From Prado023 sp963747335 (GTDB taxonomy: Bacteria > Actinomycetota > Actinomycetes > S36-B12 > CAIYMF01): a stretch of DNA of 64,000 nucleotides. The position numbers and the translations under genes were made by a program. The notes under the pieces are model-generated. The model did not search any database, was not told where the DNA came from, and worked only from the letters and a program-made list of their open reading frames with translations. Below are positions 29,568 to 38,102 of this stretch, piece after piece. Positions within the stretch are counted from its first letter, which is position 1. Each line of letters opens with the position of its first letter. The DNA is taken from positions 1 to 64,000 of the forward strand of contig CAVVEV010000003.1 in NCBI GenBank assembly GCA_963747335.1, written 5' to 3'.

Positions 29568-32200
29568 GCCTGCCGACTGCCGGATTGAGCGGGCTGGCGG
29601 CGCGGTGGTCGCGTGAGGTCACCGCGGCGGACTCGAGCGGGGTGCAGCGCACCTGGCACGTGCTCGACTCGCACGCAGGGCTTCCCGAGGGCGGGCCCGA
29701 GCCGGTCGGGACATTGCTGTGCGTCCACGGGAATCCCAGCTGGTCCTACCTGTGGCGACGAATCGTGGCCAGCCCGCCGGAGGGCTGGCGAGTCGTTGCC
29801 ATCGACCACCTGGACATGGGCTACTCCCAGCGCACCGGAACCCTCCGCCCGCTGGCGCAACGCGTCGACGACCTCGACTCGCTCACCGACGCCCTCGGCC
29901 TCACCGGACCCGGGGCCACCGCCCGCGTCATCACGGTCGCCCATGACTGGGGCGGACCCATCTCCCTGGGCTGGGCGCTGCGGCATGTCGACCAGCTCGC
30001 CGGTGTCGTGCTCTCCAACACCGCCGTGCACCAGCCGGCCCACGCCAGCGCACCCACCGTCATCAGGGCGGCCCGCCTGCCGGGCATGCTGCCTGCGATC
30101 ACCTCACGCACCAGGACCTTCATCCGGGCGGGTCTGTTCCTCTCCCGCCCGGTCCCGCCCCCGGAGGTGCGTGCGGGCTACTACGCCCCCTACTCCGAGA
30201 CGGGCCGACGGAACGCGATCGAGGACTTCGTCGCCGACATCCCCCTCGACCCGCATCACGTCAGCGCGCAGCCGCTGGACGCCATCGCCGACGGGCTCGG
30301 GGCGCTCGCCGACGTCCCGGTGCTGCTGCTGTGGGGCCCGCGGGACCCCGTGTTCTCCGACCTGTACCTGCGCGACCTGATCCGGCGGCTGCCGAACGCG
30401 GACGTCCACCGCTACGAGGGCTCGAGCCACTTCGTCCCGGAGGACGCCCCGACGTTCGCCGCCGATGTCGCCATGTGGGTCCGCAGTCGCAGCATGCTCG
30501 CCGACCCTCAGCCCGGTGCGGGGTCGGGGGAGGGAGCACGGTCCGTGCCCGACTCCGGGTGGCCGCTGTGGGCCGGGATCAGCGAACGCGCCGCCGATCC
30601 GACCACCTGCGACATCGCTGCGGTCACTGAGCTCGGGCCAGACGGGGTCACCGCCGCGATCAGCTTCTCCGACCTGGACGCGCGGGTCAGCCACGTCGCC
30701 GCGGGGCTCGCGGCGATCGGCGTGGGCCGCGGGGAGCGCATCGCCCTGCTGGTCCCTCCCGGGACCGACCTGACGGCCACGCTGTACGGGATCTGGCGCG
30801 CCGGGGTCGTCGCGGTCGTGGTGGACGCGGGCCTCGGGATCCGAGGGATGCGGGTCGCCCTGCGCAGCGCTGGCCCCGCGTACGTGATCGGCACCGCCAA
30901 GGGCCTTTCGGCCGCCCGACTCATGGGCACCGGTGCCCAGATGATCTCCGTCGGAGGGATTCCGTCATCGGCCCATCGCGCGCTCGGCGTGCGGTGGCGG
31001 CTGGAGGACATCGAGGCGCGGGGAGCCGCGGCCGAGCTGCCCGAGGCGCCCGGGGCACGCGACCCGGCCGTGATCGCCTTCACCTCCGGGGCCACCGGCC
31101 CGGCCAAGGGTGTGCTGTACCTGCATGGGCAGCTGCAGGCGCAGCGCGAGCAGCTCGCGGCCCTGTACTCCATCACGGCATCCGATCGGCTGGTCGCGGC
31201 CTTCGGGCCGTTCGCGCTGTTCGGCGCGGCACTGGGGATCCCCTCGGCCGTCCCGGACATGGACCTCACGGCGCCACGGACACTGACGGCCAGGGCGATG
31301 GGAGATGCTGCTGCGGCGATCGACGCGACGATGGTGTTCGCCTCGCCGGCGGCACTGGGCAACGTGGTCTCGACCGCGGACTCCGTCGATGCCGCGGGGG
31401 CTTCCGCCCTGGCGCGCGTCCGGCTGTTGCTGTCCACCGGTGCTCCGGTCCCGGCCGAGACCCTGCACGCGATGCGTCGGCTGCTGCCCGCGGCCGAGGC
31501 GCACGCGCCCTACGGGATGACCGAGGTGCTGCCGGTCGCGGACATCGACCTCGCGGGGCTGGACGAGGCCGGCCTCGGCAACGGCGTCTGTGTAGGTCGC
31601 CCCGTGCCCGGCGTGCTCGTCGAGTTGGCCCCCCTCGGCCTCGACGGCCTTCCCAGTCAGGAGCGGACCACCGCCCCGGAGGTCACCGGCGAGGTGTGCG
31701 TCCGCGCCGACCACATCAAGGAGCGCTACGACCGGCTCTGGGTGACTGATCAGGCCGCGACGCCCAGCCCGGGGTGGCACCGCACGGGTGACGTCGGGCA
31801 CTTCGACGCCTCGGGACGGCTGTGGATCGAGGGCCGGTTGGTCCACGTGATCGCCACGGCGGAGGGCCCGGTCACGCCTGTGGGGATCGAACGTCGCGTG
31901 GAGGCCCTCGCGGGGGTGCGCAGGGCAGCCGCGGTCGGGGTCGGGCCGCGGGGTGCGGCTCAGGTGGTGGTCGTCGTGGAGGGTGCCGACGTCGGTCGGC
32001 CGGGGTTGGCCCCAGAGTCGTTGCGCGATGCTGTCCGGGCTGCGGCTGCGGATCGCCCGGGTGCGGGGCCCGGCATTGCAGCTGTCCTGGTCGTGCGGAA
32101 CCTTCCCGTGGACATCCGGCACAACTCCAAGATCGACCGGCTCGCGGTCGGGCACTGGGCCCAACGGGTGCTCGACGGGCGCCGGCCAGGGACGCCGTGA
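29564..32200 (+). CDS. oleBC: OleBC fusion: beta-lactone decarboxylase and beta-lactone synthetase
   Basis: An 878-residue fusion of two olefin enzymes. Residues 1 to ~310 are OleB, an alpha/beta hydrolase like haloalkane dehalogenase: oxyanion loop VHGNPSWSYLWRR, nucleophilic Asp in VAHDWGGPISLG and histidine in GSSHFVPED. It decarboxylates the cis-beta-lactone to the alkene. Residues ~335-878 are OleC, an AMP-ligase-fold beta-lactone synthetase: P-loop VIAFTSGATGPAKGVLYLHG, PYGMTEVLPV and WHRTGDVGHF. Fused OleBC is known from actinobacteria such as Micrococcus. It overlaps both neighbours by four bases (GTGA). Confidence 0.92.
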   Translation: MSLPTAGLSGLAARWSREVTAADSSGVQRTWHVLDSHAGLPEGGPEPVGTLLCVHGNPSWSYLWRRIVASPPEGWRVVAIDHLDMGYSQRTGTLRPLAQRVDDLDSLTDALGLTGPGATARVITVAHDWGGPISLGWALRHVDQLAGVVLSNTAVHQPAHASAPTVIRAARLPGMLPAITSRTRTFIRAGLFLSRPVPPPEVRAGYYAPYSETGRRNAIEDFVADIPLDPHHVSAQPLDAIADGLGALADVPVLLLWGPRDPVFSDLYLRDLIRRLPNADVHRYEGSSHFVPEDAPTFAADVAMWVRSRSMLADPQPGAGSGEGARSVPDSGWPLWAGISERAADPTTCDIAAVTELGPDGVTAAISFSDLDARVSHVAAGLAAIGVGRGERIALLVPPGTDLTATLYGIWRAGVVAVVVDAGLGIRGMRVALRSAGPAYVIGTAKGLSAARLMGTGAQMISVGGIPSSAHRALGVRWRLEDIEARGAAAELPEAPGARDPAVIAFTSGATGPAKGVLYLHGQLQAQREQLAALYSITASDRLVAAFGPFALFGAALGIPSAVPDMDLTAPRTLTARAMGDAAAAIDATMVFASPAALGNVVSTADSVDAAGASALARVRLLLSTGAPVPAETLHAMRRLLPAAEAHAPYGMTEVLPVADIDLAGLDEAGLGNGVCVGRPVPGVLVELAPLGLDGLPSQERTTAPEVTGEVCVRADHIKERYDRLWVTDQAATPSPGWHRTGDVGHFDASGRLWIEGRLVHVIATAEGPVTPVGIERRVEALAGVRRAAAVGVGPRGAAQVVVVVEGADVGRPGLAPESLRDAVRAAAADRPGAGPGIAAVLVVRNLPVDIRHNSKIDRLAVGHWAQRVLDGRRPGTP

Positions 32201-33189
32201 GGGTCCTTCTGACAGGCAGCAGCAGCCTGCTCGGCGCCGGGGTGGCGCGTGCGCTGCACGTGCGGGGTGACGAGGTCGTCGTGCTTCAGCGGCGTCCGGC
32301 TGCTGTGGCCGCGGAGTGCGGTCTCCCGGAGTTCCTCGGAGACCTCACCGACGCCGCGACCGTGGGGCGGGCCATGCCGGGCGTCGAGGCGGTGATCCAC
32401 CTCGCGGCGCGCGTGGGCGTCGTGGGGAGCGGCGCCCAGTTCCACGAGACGAACGTGACCGGGACCCGGACCGTCCTCGACGCTGCGCGGGCGAACGGGG
32501 TCTCCCGGTTCATCTTCATCTCCTCGCCGTCCGTGGCCCACTCCGGATCCGCGCTCGCGGGCGCGGGATCGGACCCCGCCGACCCCAAACGCGCCAAGGG
32601 CCACTACTCCAGGAGCAAGGCCCGGGCCGAGCTCGAGATCCTGGCCGCCGACGCCCCTGGCTTCGCGACGATCGCCATCCGGCCGCACCTGATCTGGGGG
32701 CCGGGCGACACCCAGCTGGTCGGGCGGATCGTCGACCGTGCCCGGTCCGGGCGGCTCGCTCTCGTCGGCGGCGGTCGGGCTCTGATCGACACCACCTACA
32801 TCGACAACGCGGTGGACGCTGTGGTCGCCGCACTGGACCACGCCGAGGTCGGTCACGGGCAGGCCCTGGTGGTCTCGAACGGGGAGCCCCGCACGGTCGC
32901 CGAGCTCTTCGAGCGGATCTGCGGCGCGTACGGCGTCGAGGCGCCCACCCGGTCAGTCCCGCGGCCGGTCGCGTGGTCCGGTGGGGCGGTGGCGGAGGGC
33001 CTCTGGTCGCTGGCCCGCCGGACCGACGACCCGCCGATGACCCGGTTCCTCGCCGGCCAACTTGCCACCGCGCACTGGTTCGACCAGCGCCGCACCCGTC
33101 ACGTGCTGCAGTGGTCACCGCGGATCAGCCTCGACGAGGGGTTCGCGCGGCTCGCCGAGGATCACGCCACGGCTCCGAGTCAGCCGTAG
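32197..33189 (+). CDS. oleD: OleD, NADPH-dependent 2-alkyl-3-ketoacid reductase
   Basis: A 330-residue short-chain dehydrogenase of the 3-beta-hydroxysteroid dehydrogenase/epimerase type. It reduces the OleA beta-keto acid to the beta-hydroxy acid. The nucleotide loop is LLTGSSSLLGAGVARAL and the catalytic pair is Y-x-x-x-K in YSRSKARAE, with IRPHLIWGPGD following. The GTG start overlaps the OleBC stop. It completes the set oleA-oleBC-oleD. Confidence 0.9.
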   Translation: MRVLLTGSSSLLGAGVARALHVRGDEVVVLQRRPAAVAAECGLPEFLGDLTDAATVGRAMPGVEAVIHLAARVGVVGSGAQFHETNVTGTRTVLDAARANGVSRFIFISSPSVAHSGSALAGAGSDPADPKRAKGHYSRSKARAELEILAADAPGFATIAIRPHLIWGPGDTQLVGRIVDRARSGRLALVGGGRALIDTTYIDNAVDAVVAALDHAEVGHGQALVVSNGEPRTVAELFERICGAYGVEAPTRSVPRPVAWSGGAVAEGLWSLARRTDDPPMTRFLAGQLATAHWFDQRRTRHVLQWSPRISLDEGFARLAEDHATAPSQP

Positions 33190-33247
33190 AGATTCCGCAG
33201 TCCCCCGCAGAACGAGGCGGATTCCGGTTCGGGACCCGCCTGACTAA

Positions 33248-33269
33248 TGTTCAATGCATTTGTTGAACA
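33248..33269. promoter_or_regulatory. Inverted-repeat operator upstream of ArsR-rhodanese gene
   Basis: A perfect 7+7 palindrome, TGTTCAA-N8-TTGAACA, ends 11 bases before the GTG start. Form and position match operators of ArsR-family repressors, so autoregulation is likely. Confidence 0.65.
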
Positions 33270-33280
33270 AGGGGTGAGCA

Positions 33281-33940
33281 GTGGACGGTCGGCAGTTCAA
33301 GGACGAGGTGTTCGGGCACTTCGCGCGGATCGGTGCCGCCTTCGGGCACGCCACGCGCGTGGAGATCATCGATGTCCTGGCCCAGGGCGAGCGGTCCGTC
33401 GAATCCCTGGCCGGGCAGGTCAACTCCACGGTCGCCAACACCTCACGGCACCTGCAGATCCTGGCTGTGGCGGGCCTGGTGGCGCGACGCGTCGAGGGCA
33501 CGTCGCGGATCTACCGGCTGGCGGATCCCGGTGTGGAGTCGGCCTACCAGTCCCTGGTGGGCTTGGCCCAGGACCGGACCGCGGACGTGTCGGCTCTCTC
33601 CGAGGCATTCTTCGGGGCGGCGGACGGGGTCAGCCCGGTCACGTTCGAGCAGTTCGACAAGCTCCGCGCAGAGGGCAGCGCCCTGCTGGTCGACGTGCGT
33701 CCGGCAAGCGAGTTCGCTGCCGGACATGTCGAGGGGGCGGTCAGCATCCCGCTCGCGGAGCTGGCTGATCGGATGGCCTCCCTGCCCGCGGACGCGACGA
33801 TCGTGGCGTACTGCCGCGGGCCCTACTGCGTGATGGCGGCCACCGCCGTCGCCCGGCTCAGGGAGTCCGGCCACCCTGCCGTCCGGCTGGCGGGCGGATT
33901 CCCGCAATGGCGCGACACCGGGCGACCGATCGCCTCCTGA
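33281..33940 (+). CDS. ArsR-type HTH regulator fused to rhodanese domain
   Basis: A 219-residue two-domain protein. Residues ~10-95 are an ArsR winged helix (HATRVEIIDVLAQGE ... VANTSRHLQILAVAGLVARR). Residues ~120-215 are a rhodanese domain with active-site cysteine in IVAYCRGPYCVMA. Such fusions sense sulfane sulfur or persulfides and control sulfur or redox genes. The perfect palindrome at 33248-33269 just upstream is the likely operator. It is followed by DsrE-like and cysteine-desulfurase-like genes in the same direction. GTG 33281 follows AAGGGG. Confidence 0.88.
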   Translation: MDGRQFKDEVFGHFARIGAAFGHATRVEIIDVLAQGERSVESLAGQVNSTVANTSRHLQILAVAGLVARRVEGTSRIYRLADPGVESAYQSLVGLAQDRTADVSALSEAFFGAADGVSPVTFEQFDKLRAEGSALLVDVRPASEFAAGHVEGAVSIPLAELADRMASLPADATIVAYCRGPYCVMAATAVARLRESGHPAVRLAGGFPQWRDTGRPIAS

Positions 33941-34003
33941 CCACCCCGCGCTGCGCCGCCGGGGCCACTGCACGACCCATCCCGATGGAGAGAGGCACCT
34001 CCG

Positions 34004-34357
34004 ATGACCACGCTGTTCATCCTCAACGATCCCCCGTACGGCACTGAGCTGGTCTACAACGGCCTGCGTCTGGCCGGCAACATGCTGCGCATGGACGAGG
34101 GGCACGACCTGACCGTGTTCCTGATGGGTGACGCGGCCAGCGCGGCGAAGTCCGGGCAGATCACCCCGAACGGCTACTACAACGTCAACAAGATGCTGGG
34201 CAACGTCATCCGCCGCGGTGGCAAGGTGCTGGTCTGCGGCACGTGCATGGACGCCCGCGGCTTGACCCAGGACGACCTGATCGAGGGCGCGATGCGCTCC
34301 ACCCTCGACGAGCTCACCCAGGTCACGCTGGTCGCGGACAAGATCCTGACCTTCTGA
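34004..34357 (+). CDS. DsrE family protein
   Basis: A 117-residue DsrE/F-fold protein. It begins MTTLFILNDPPYGTELVYNG and has two close cysteines in LVCGTCMDARG (about 78-81), the position used for sulfur carriage in the family. Together with the rhodanese-type regulator upstream it suggests a sulfur-transfer or persulfide-response unit. It begins 63 bases after that gene. Confidence 0.85.
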   Translation: MTTLFILNDPPYGTELVYNGLRLAGNMLRMDEGHDLTVFLMGDAASAAKSGQITPNGYYNVNKMLGNVIRRGGKVLVCGTCMDARGLTQDDLIEGAMRSTLDELTQVTLVADKILTF

Positions 34358-34453
34358 TCGGCGCCCGGGGGATACGGGCACAGCGCGCAACCCCGCGCGG
34401 TGGTTCCGACCGTGCGAGGCCCAGCCCCAACTCGACGTGAGGTGTGGGTGGCC

Positions 34454-35272
34454 ATGACGCAGAACGTGATCTACCTGGACCACAACGCGACCACGCCGGT
34501 CGCCGCGGAGGTCGCCGAGGCGATGTGGCCGTTCCTGACCACATACTTCGGCAACCCGTCGAGCGATCACGCGTTCGGTCGGGCCGCGAAGGCGGCGGTC
34601 GACACCGCCCGCGAACAGGTTGCTGCTCTGATCGGTGCGCACCCGGAGGAGATCGTGTTCACCTCCGGTGGCACCGAGTCCAACAACCTGGCGATCCGCG
34701 GGGGCGCGGCAACGGTGGCCGGGGAGCGTCGGCACGTGGTCACCTCCGCGGTCGAGCACCCGGCCACCGTCCCACCGGTGCGACTGCTCACCGAGGCGGG
34801 CTGGCGCGTCACAACCCTGGGTGTGGACGCCTGCGGCCGGGTCGACCCGGGCGCCGGAGCGGGGCCCAGCCCCGTCGGGGTGGCCTCGGTGATCCTGGCG
34901 CAGAACGAGGTCGGCACGATCCAACCGATCGCCGAGCTGGCCGACGCACTGCACGCCCGCGGTGCGCTGGTGCACGCCGATGCTGCGCAGGCGGTGGGCA
35001 AGATTCCTGTCGATGTCGACGCCCTCGGGGTGGACCTGCTGTCCATCGCCGGGCACAAGTGCTACGCGCCCAAGGGCGTGGGGGCGCTCTACGTCCGCAG
35101 CGGCACCCCGATCGCCAGCCTCCTGGTCGGGGCCGGCCAGGAGCACGGGGTCCGGCCCGGCACGGAGAACGTGGCCGGCATCGTGGGCTTCGGGGCTGCG
35201 TGCGCCCTCGCAGCCGTCGACCTGACCCCTGAGCCGCGCCGCGATCGGCCAGTCCCTGGCGGGGTGATGTGA
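34454..35272 (+). CDS. Cysteine desulfurase-like protein lacking the C-terminal cysteine region
   Basis: A fold-type I PLP protein of the NifS/IscS family, 272 residues against about 380-400 normally. The N-terminus (YLDHNATTPVAAEV), PLP contacts (TSGGTESNNLA) and PLP lysine (SIAGHKCYAPKGVGALYV) are intact. The frame ends after GFGAACALAAVDL with a short unrelated tail. The small C-terminal domain and the active-site cysteine loop are missing, and only 19 bases separate the stop from the convergent anti-sigma gene. As read it should not carry out normal desulfurase chemistry. It may be a deletion derivative, or rely on another protein for the cysteine. Confidence 0.8.
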   Translation: MTQNVIYLDHNATTPVAAEVAEAMWPFLTTYFGNPSSDHAFGRAAKAAVDTAREQVAALIGAHPEEIVFTSGGTESNNLAIRGGAATVAGERRHVVTSAVEHPATVPPVRLLTEAGWRVTTLGVDACGRVDPGAGAGPSPVGVASVILAQNEVGTIQPIAELADALHARGALVHADAAQAVGKIPVDVDALGVDLLSIAGHKCYAPKGVGALYVRSGTPIASLLVGAGQEHGVRPGTENVAGIVGFGAACALAAVDLTPEPRRDRPVPGGVM

Positions 35273-35291
35273 GCCGACGGTGGGCCGAGCC

Positions 35292-36077
35292 TCAGGCGTC
35301 GATCTCGGCGAGCATGTCCCCGCTGGGGTGCTCCGATCCGCCGGGGGGCTCCATCGTGATCATGAACTTGTCCACGCCGACAGCGCCACCGTCGAGGACC
35401 GCAGCGATGTGTCCGTCGGAGTCCGGCGTGAAGGCCCCGGCTGAGACCATCTGGCCATCGTCGGTCACGGCCCACACCTGGTAGCACATGCCCTTCGCCG
35501 GGGTTGGCATCCCGGAGGCCAGGAACACCGACTTGTCCATCTCCCCGCTCGTCACCACCCGCGAGGTGGTCCCCATGATGTCCACGGGCATCACGTGGGC
35601 GTCGGCGGCCGAGGCGACCGCGACGATGGCGGCCATGTCACTGTCGCCCGACGCCGACTGGGTGGGTGCCTGCTGGTGGCCGAGGCCGAAGCCGCTGGCG
35701 AACAGCACAGCCCCGGCCGCTGCCGCGGCCATCCACGGCGCGGATCGGCGCCACGCGGGGCGCGCTGCCGTGGGCACCGGCAGGCCGGATGGCTCGGCGC
35801 TCGGCGTCGGCGTTGGCGTTGGCGTTGGCTGCGGACGGGCCGCCGGTGCCACCGCGGGGGAGCCCCCGGAACGGACGCGGGCCAGCACGGCCTCCTCCAG
35901 CGAGCTCGGCGGGTGCACGGGGTGGGCGTCGGCCAGGGCCCCGAGCACCTCGCGGAGGTCGGCGGCCTCGGCCCGGCAATCGGCGCAGTCCACGAGGTGC
36001 TCCTCGAAGGCCGTGCGCTCCTGGGGGTCCAGGGCGTCGGTGCAGTACGCGCCGACGAGATCGTGGATGTCGTTCAC
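35292..36077 (-). CDS. Anti-sigma factor (RskA-like)
   Basis: A 261-residue membrane-anchored anti-sigma factor. The N-terminal zinc-type anti-sigma domain has H-x3-C-x2-C (HLVDCADC, about 26-34). A Pro/Thr-rich linker (PTPTPTPT) and one membrane helix (about 112-130) follow. The outer domain (about 145-261) is the RskA/anti-sigma-K C-terminal type, with YQVWAVTDDGQMVSAGAF. Its ATG overlaps the sigma gene stop by four bases, so the two are made together. Confidence 0.88.
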   Translation of the reverse strand: MNDIHDLVGAYCTDALDPQERTAFEEHLVDCADCRAEAADLREVLGALADAHPVHPPSSLEEAVLARVRSGGSPAVAPAARPQPTPTPTPTPSAEPSGLPVPTAARPAWRRSAPWMAAAAAGAVLFASGFGLGHQQAPTQSASGDSDMAAIVAVASAADAHVMPVDIMGTTSRVVTSGEMDKSVFLASGMPTPAKGMCYQVWAVTDDGQMVSAGAFTPDSDGHIAAVLDGGAVGVDKFMITMEPPGGSEHPSGDMLAEIDA

Positions 36078-36646
36078 AGGTCGCCCTCCAACTCTGTGCG
36101 CAGTGAACGCAGGGCGTCACGGATCCGGGTCTTGGCCGTCCCCAGCGGGATGTCGAGGTGTGTGGCGACCTCGGTATGGGTCAGGCCACCCAGGAACGCC
36201 AGCTCCAGTGACTCGCGTTGCAGGCGGGTCAGGCCGGCCATCGCCTGACGGACGCGTCGGTGCTCGGCGCGCAGCTCGACGACCTCGGCCACCGAGTCGT
36301 GGTCCCGCTCCCGGGTGGCGGTCGCCCAAGCCGAGGCCCGGTCGCGGTCCCCCTGCTCCCGTCGGACCCGGTCGACGGCCCGCCGATGCGTGAGCATCGT
36401 GACCCAGGACCGCACCGAGGAGAGCTGGGGGTCGAAGCGCCCGGCCTGCGCCCAGATGTCGGCGAAGGCCTCCTGCAGGACGTCCTGGGCCATGTGCTCG
36501 TCTCGGGTGACCCGCATCGCCAGGCCGTAGGCGGCAGGTGACTGTGACCGGTACAGCGCCAGGAAGGCGTCCTCGTCACCGGCAGCGACGCGCGCCACCA
36601 GCTCGCTGGGCGAGGGGTCGGCGGCGCGCAGGGTCACGAGGGTCAT
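36074..36646 (-). CDS. ECF sigma factor (SigK-like)
   Basis: A 190-residue extracytoplasmic-function sigma factor. Region 2 lies at about 20-90 (ALYRSQSPAAYGLAMRVT, DVLQEAFADIW, RSWVTMLTHRRAVDRVRRE). Region 4 is at about 130-185 (LTRLQRESLELAFLGGLTHT, then EVATHLDIPLGTAKTRIRD). It is followed with overlap by its anti-sigma factor. It lies directly downstream of the thioredoxin-lipoprotein and CcdA genes, so it probably belongs to the same operon and may respond to extracytoplasmic redox state. Confidence 0.9.
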   Translation of the reverse strand: MTLVTLRAADPSPSELVARVAAGDEDAFLALYRSQSPAAYGLAMRVTRDEHMAQDVLQEAFADIWAQAGRFDPQLSSVRSWVTMLTHRRAVDRVRREQGDRDRASAWATATRERDHDSVAEVVELRAEHRRVRQAMAGLTRLQRESLELAFLGGLTHTEVATHLDIPLGTAKTRIRDALRSLRTELEGDL

Positions 36647-36653
36647 GGTCGCA

Positions 36654-37451
36654 TCACCCGATGAACTGCGAGTCGAGGTTCCAGGGGGCGAACGGGGCGT
36701 TGACCACCAGCCAGGTCTCGAGGGCCCGCATCCAGCCGGTTGCGACCAGCACCCCGATCACGATGAACACGATGCCCAGCGTGCGCCGGAACCACCCGTG
36801 GGAGTCGGCCGCCCAGCCGAAGCGTGCGACGACGCGCTGCCCGGCCAGCGCGATCACCAGCAGAGTCGCGCAGAGTCCGACGATGTAGGCGCCGAGCAGG
36901 ACCAGACCGCGGACCGGCTCGGCGGGCAGCACGGTGACGATGACGTACCCGTACAGCGGCGAGCACGAGGTGAAGACCGGGCCCAGCGCCGCACCCGTCA
37001 GCACCTCACCGAGGACCCCCTCGCGCTGCCGGGCCGCCCCCAGCTTCGTGGCCGAGCGGGCCTGCAGCCCCAGTCGCGCGGAGAGCCGCTCCCAGAGGTC
37101 GGGAAAGGCACCCACGACGCCCAGGGCGATCAGGATGCCGCCCGAGACCCACTGCCAGGCCTGGGGCGGGATGCCGATCAGGGCAGTCGTGGCCTTGAGG
37201 GCGAGGGTGAACACCAGGATCGACAGGCCGAGCGAGACCGTGATGACCAGGGCTCGGTTCACCGCCGAGCGGGTCGGTGCGGTTGTCCGCGTCGCGGTCC
37301 CCACAGCCACGGAGCCGGCGGCCGAATCGGCCCGTTCCTCGGCCAGCGCACCGGCCATCGAGCCCCCGACGATGACCGGCAGGAGGGGCAGCACGCAGGG
37401 CGCCAGGGTGGTCAGCACCCCGGCGACCAGCGCCCCGAACAGCTCGATCAT
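36654..37451 (-). CDS. ccdA: CcdA-type thiol-disulfide transmembrane reductase
   Basis: A 265-residue membrane protein that passes electrons from cytoplasmic thioredoxin to extracytoplasmic thiols. About six hydrophobic segments are seen. The reactive cysteines are in TLAPCVLPLLPV (about residue 20) and FTSCSPLYGYV (about 163), as in CcdA/DsbD. Upstream is the thioredoxin lipoprotein gene, a natural partner, and downstream the sigma factor. The ribosome-binding region is a 6-bp tandem repeat. Confidence 0.88.
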   Translation of the reverse strand: MIELFGALVAGVLTTLAPCVLPLLPVIVGGSMAGALAEERADSAAGSVAVGTATRTTAPTRSAVNRALVITVSLGLSILVFTLALKATTALIGIPPQAWQWVSGGILIALGVVGAFPDLWERLSARLGLQARSATKLGAARQREGVLGEVLTGAALGPVFTSCSPLYGYVIVTVLPAEPVRGLVLLGAYIVGLCATLLVIALAGQRVVARFGWAADSHGWFRRTLGIVFIVIGVLVATGWMRALETWLVVNAPFAPWNLDSQFIG

Positions 37452-37473
37452 GTCCTCGTCCTCGTCCTCGTCC
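37452..37473 (-). repeat. Hexanucleotide tandem repeat in the ccdA ribosome-binding region
   Basis: On the + strand GTCCTC is repeated 3.7 times directly beside the start codon; on the gene strand this reads (GAGGAC)n immediately before ATG. The repeat supplies overlapping Shine-Dalgarno-like GAGGA cores. Slippage would change their number and spacing. Confidence 0.55.
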
Positions 37474-37481
37474 GTACCGGG

Positions 37482-37985
37482 TCAGGCGGTCTGTCCGGCG
37501 ATGTCCGCACCGGACACGGATCCGGTGAACTTCGCCAGCTCCGCACCGGCCTCGTCCACCTGGACGAACGTGTGCTGGACGGTGACCCCGTACTGCTTCT
37601 TCAGGTCGGTGGCATCGTCGTAGTCCACGCTCACGACGGTCAGGCCCGCCGGGACACCGTCGGCCTCCAGGCTCTTCACGGTCGACTGGCAGGTCGGGCA
37701 CCAGGAGGCGTTGAAGAACAGCACGACGTCGCCGGACTCGTGGAACATGGCAGCGTCCGCCTCATAGGCCGCCTGGTCGACCCACGCGCCCTCCTTGGCC
37801 ATGGCTGCGTCCTCCTCGGCCATCGCCGACTCGCCCGGGTCCTTGGCCATCGCCGACGCGCTGGGCTCCTTCGCCATGGCCGACTCCGACGCTGCAGCAG
37901 GTTGGCTGGCGGTGTCATCGGAGGCACACCCGGAGAGGGCGAGGCCGAGCATGAGGGCCAGGGCGGCGGGAACGGTTCGATTCAT
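37482..37985 (-). CDS. Thioredoxin-fold lipoprotein
   Basis: A 167-residue exported thiol-redox protein. A signal peptide ends in a lipobox (LSGC, Cys 19). Next comes a low-complexity region with an irregular repeat of SAMAKEP/SAMAKDP/SAMAEED (about 35-66). The thioredoxin domain follows with active site WCPTC (FFNASWCPTCQSTVK). It lies 30 bases upstream of ccdA, its likely electron donor. The repeat region acts as a spacer from the membrane. Confidence 0.85.
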   Translation of the reverse strand: MNRTVPAALALMLGLALSGCASDDTASQPAAASESAMAKEPSASAMAKDPGESAMAEEDAAMAKEGAWVDQAAYEADAAMFHESGDVVLFFNASWCPTCQSTVKSLEADGVPAGLTVVSVDYDDATDLKKQYGVTVQHTFVQVDEAGAELAKFTGSVSGADIAGQTA

Positions 37986-38102
37986 GGGGGTGCCTCTCGT
38001 TGTGGGGCCCTCATCGGCGGGCCATCATCCGGTGTTCGCTGCGCCACCGACCGCGGATTGGTGCAGCAAGCGGCCTGATGCCGGTCGTGCCCACGGCATC
38101 GG

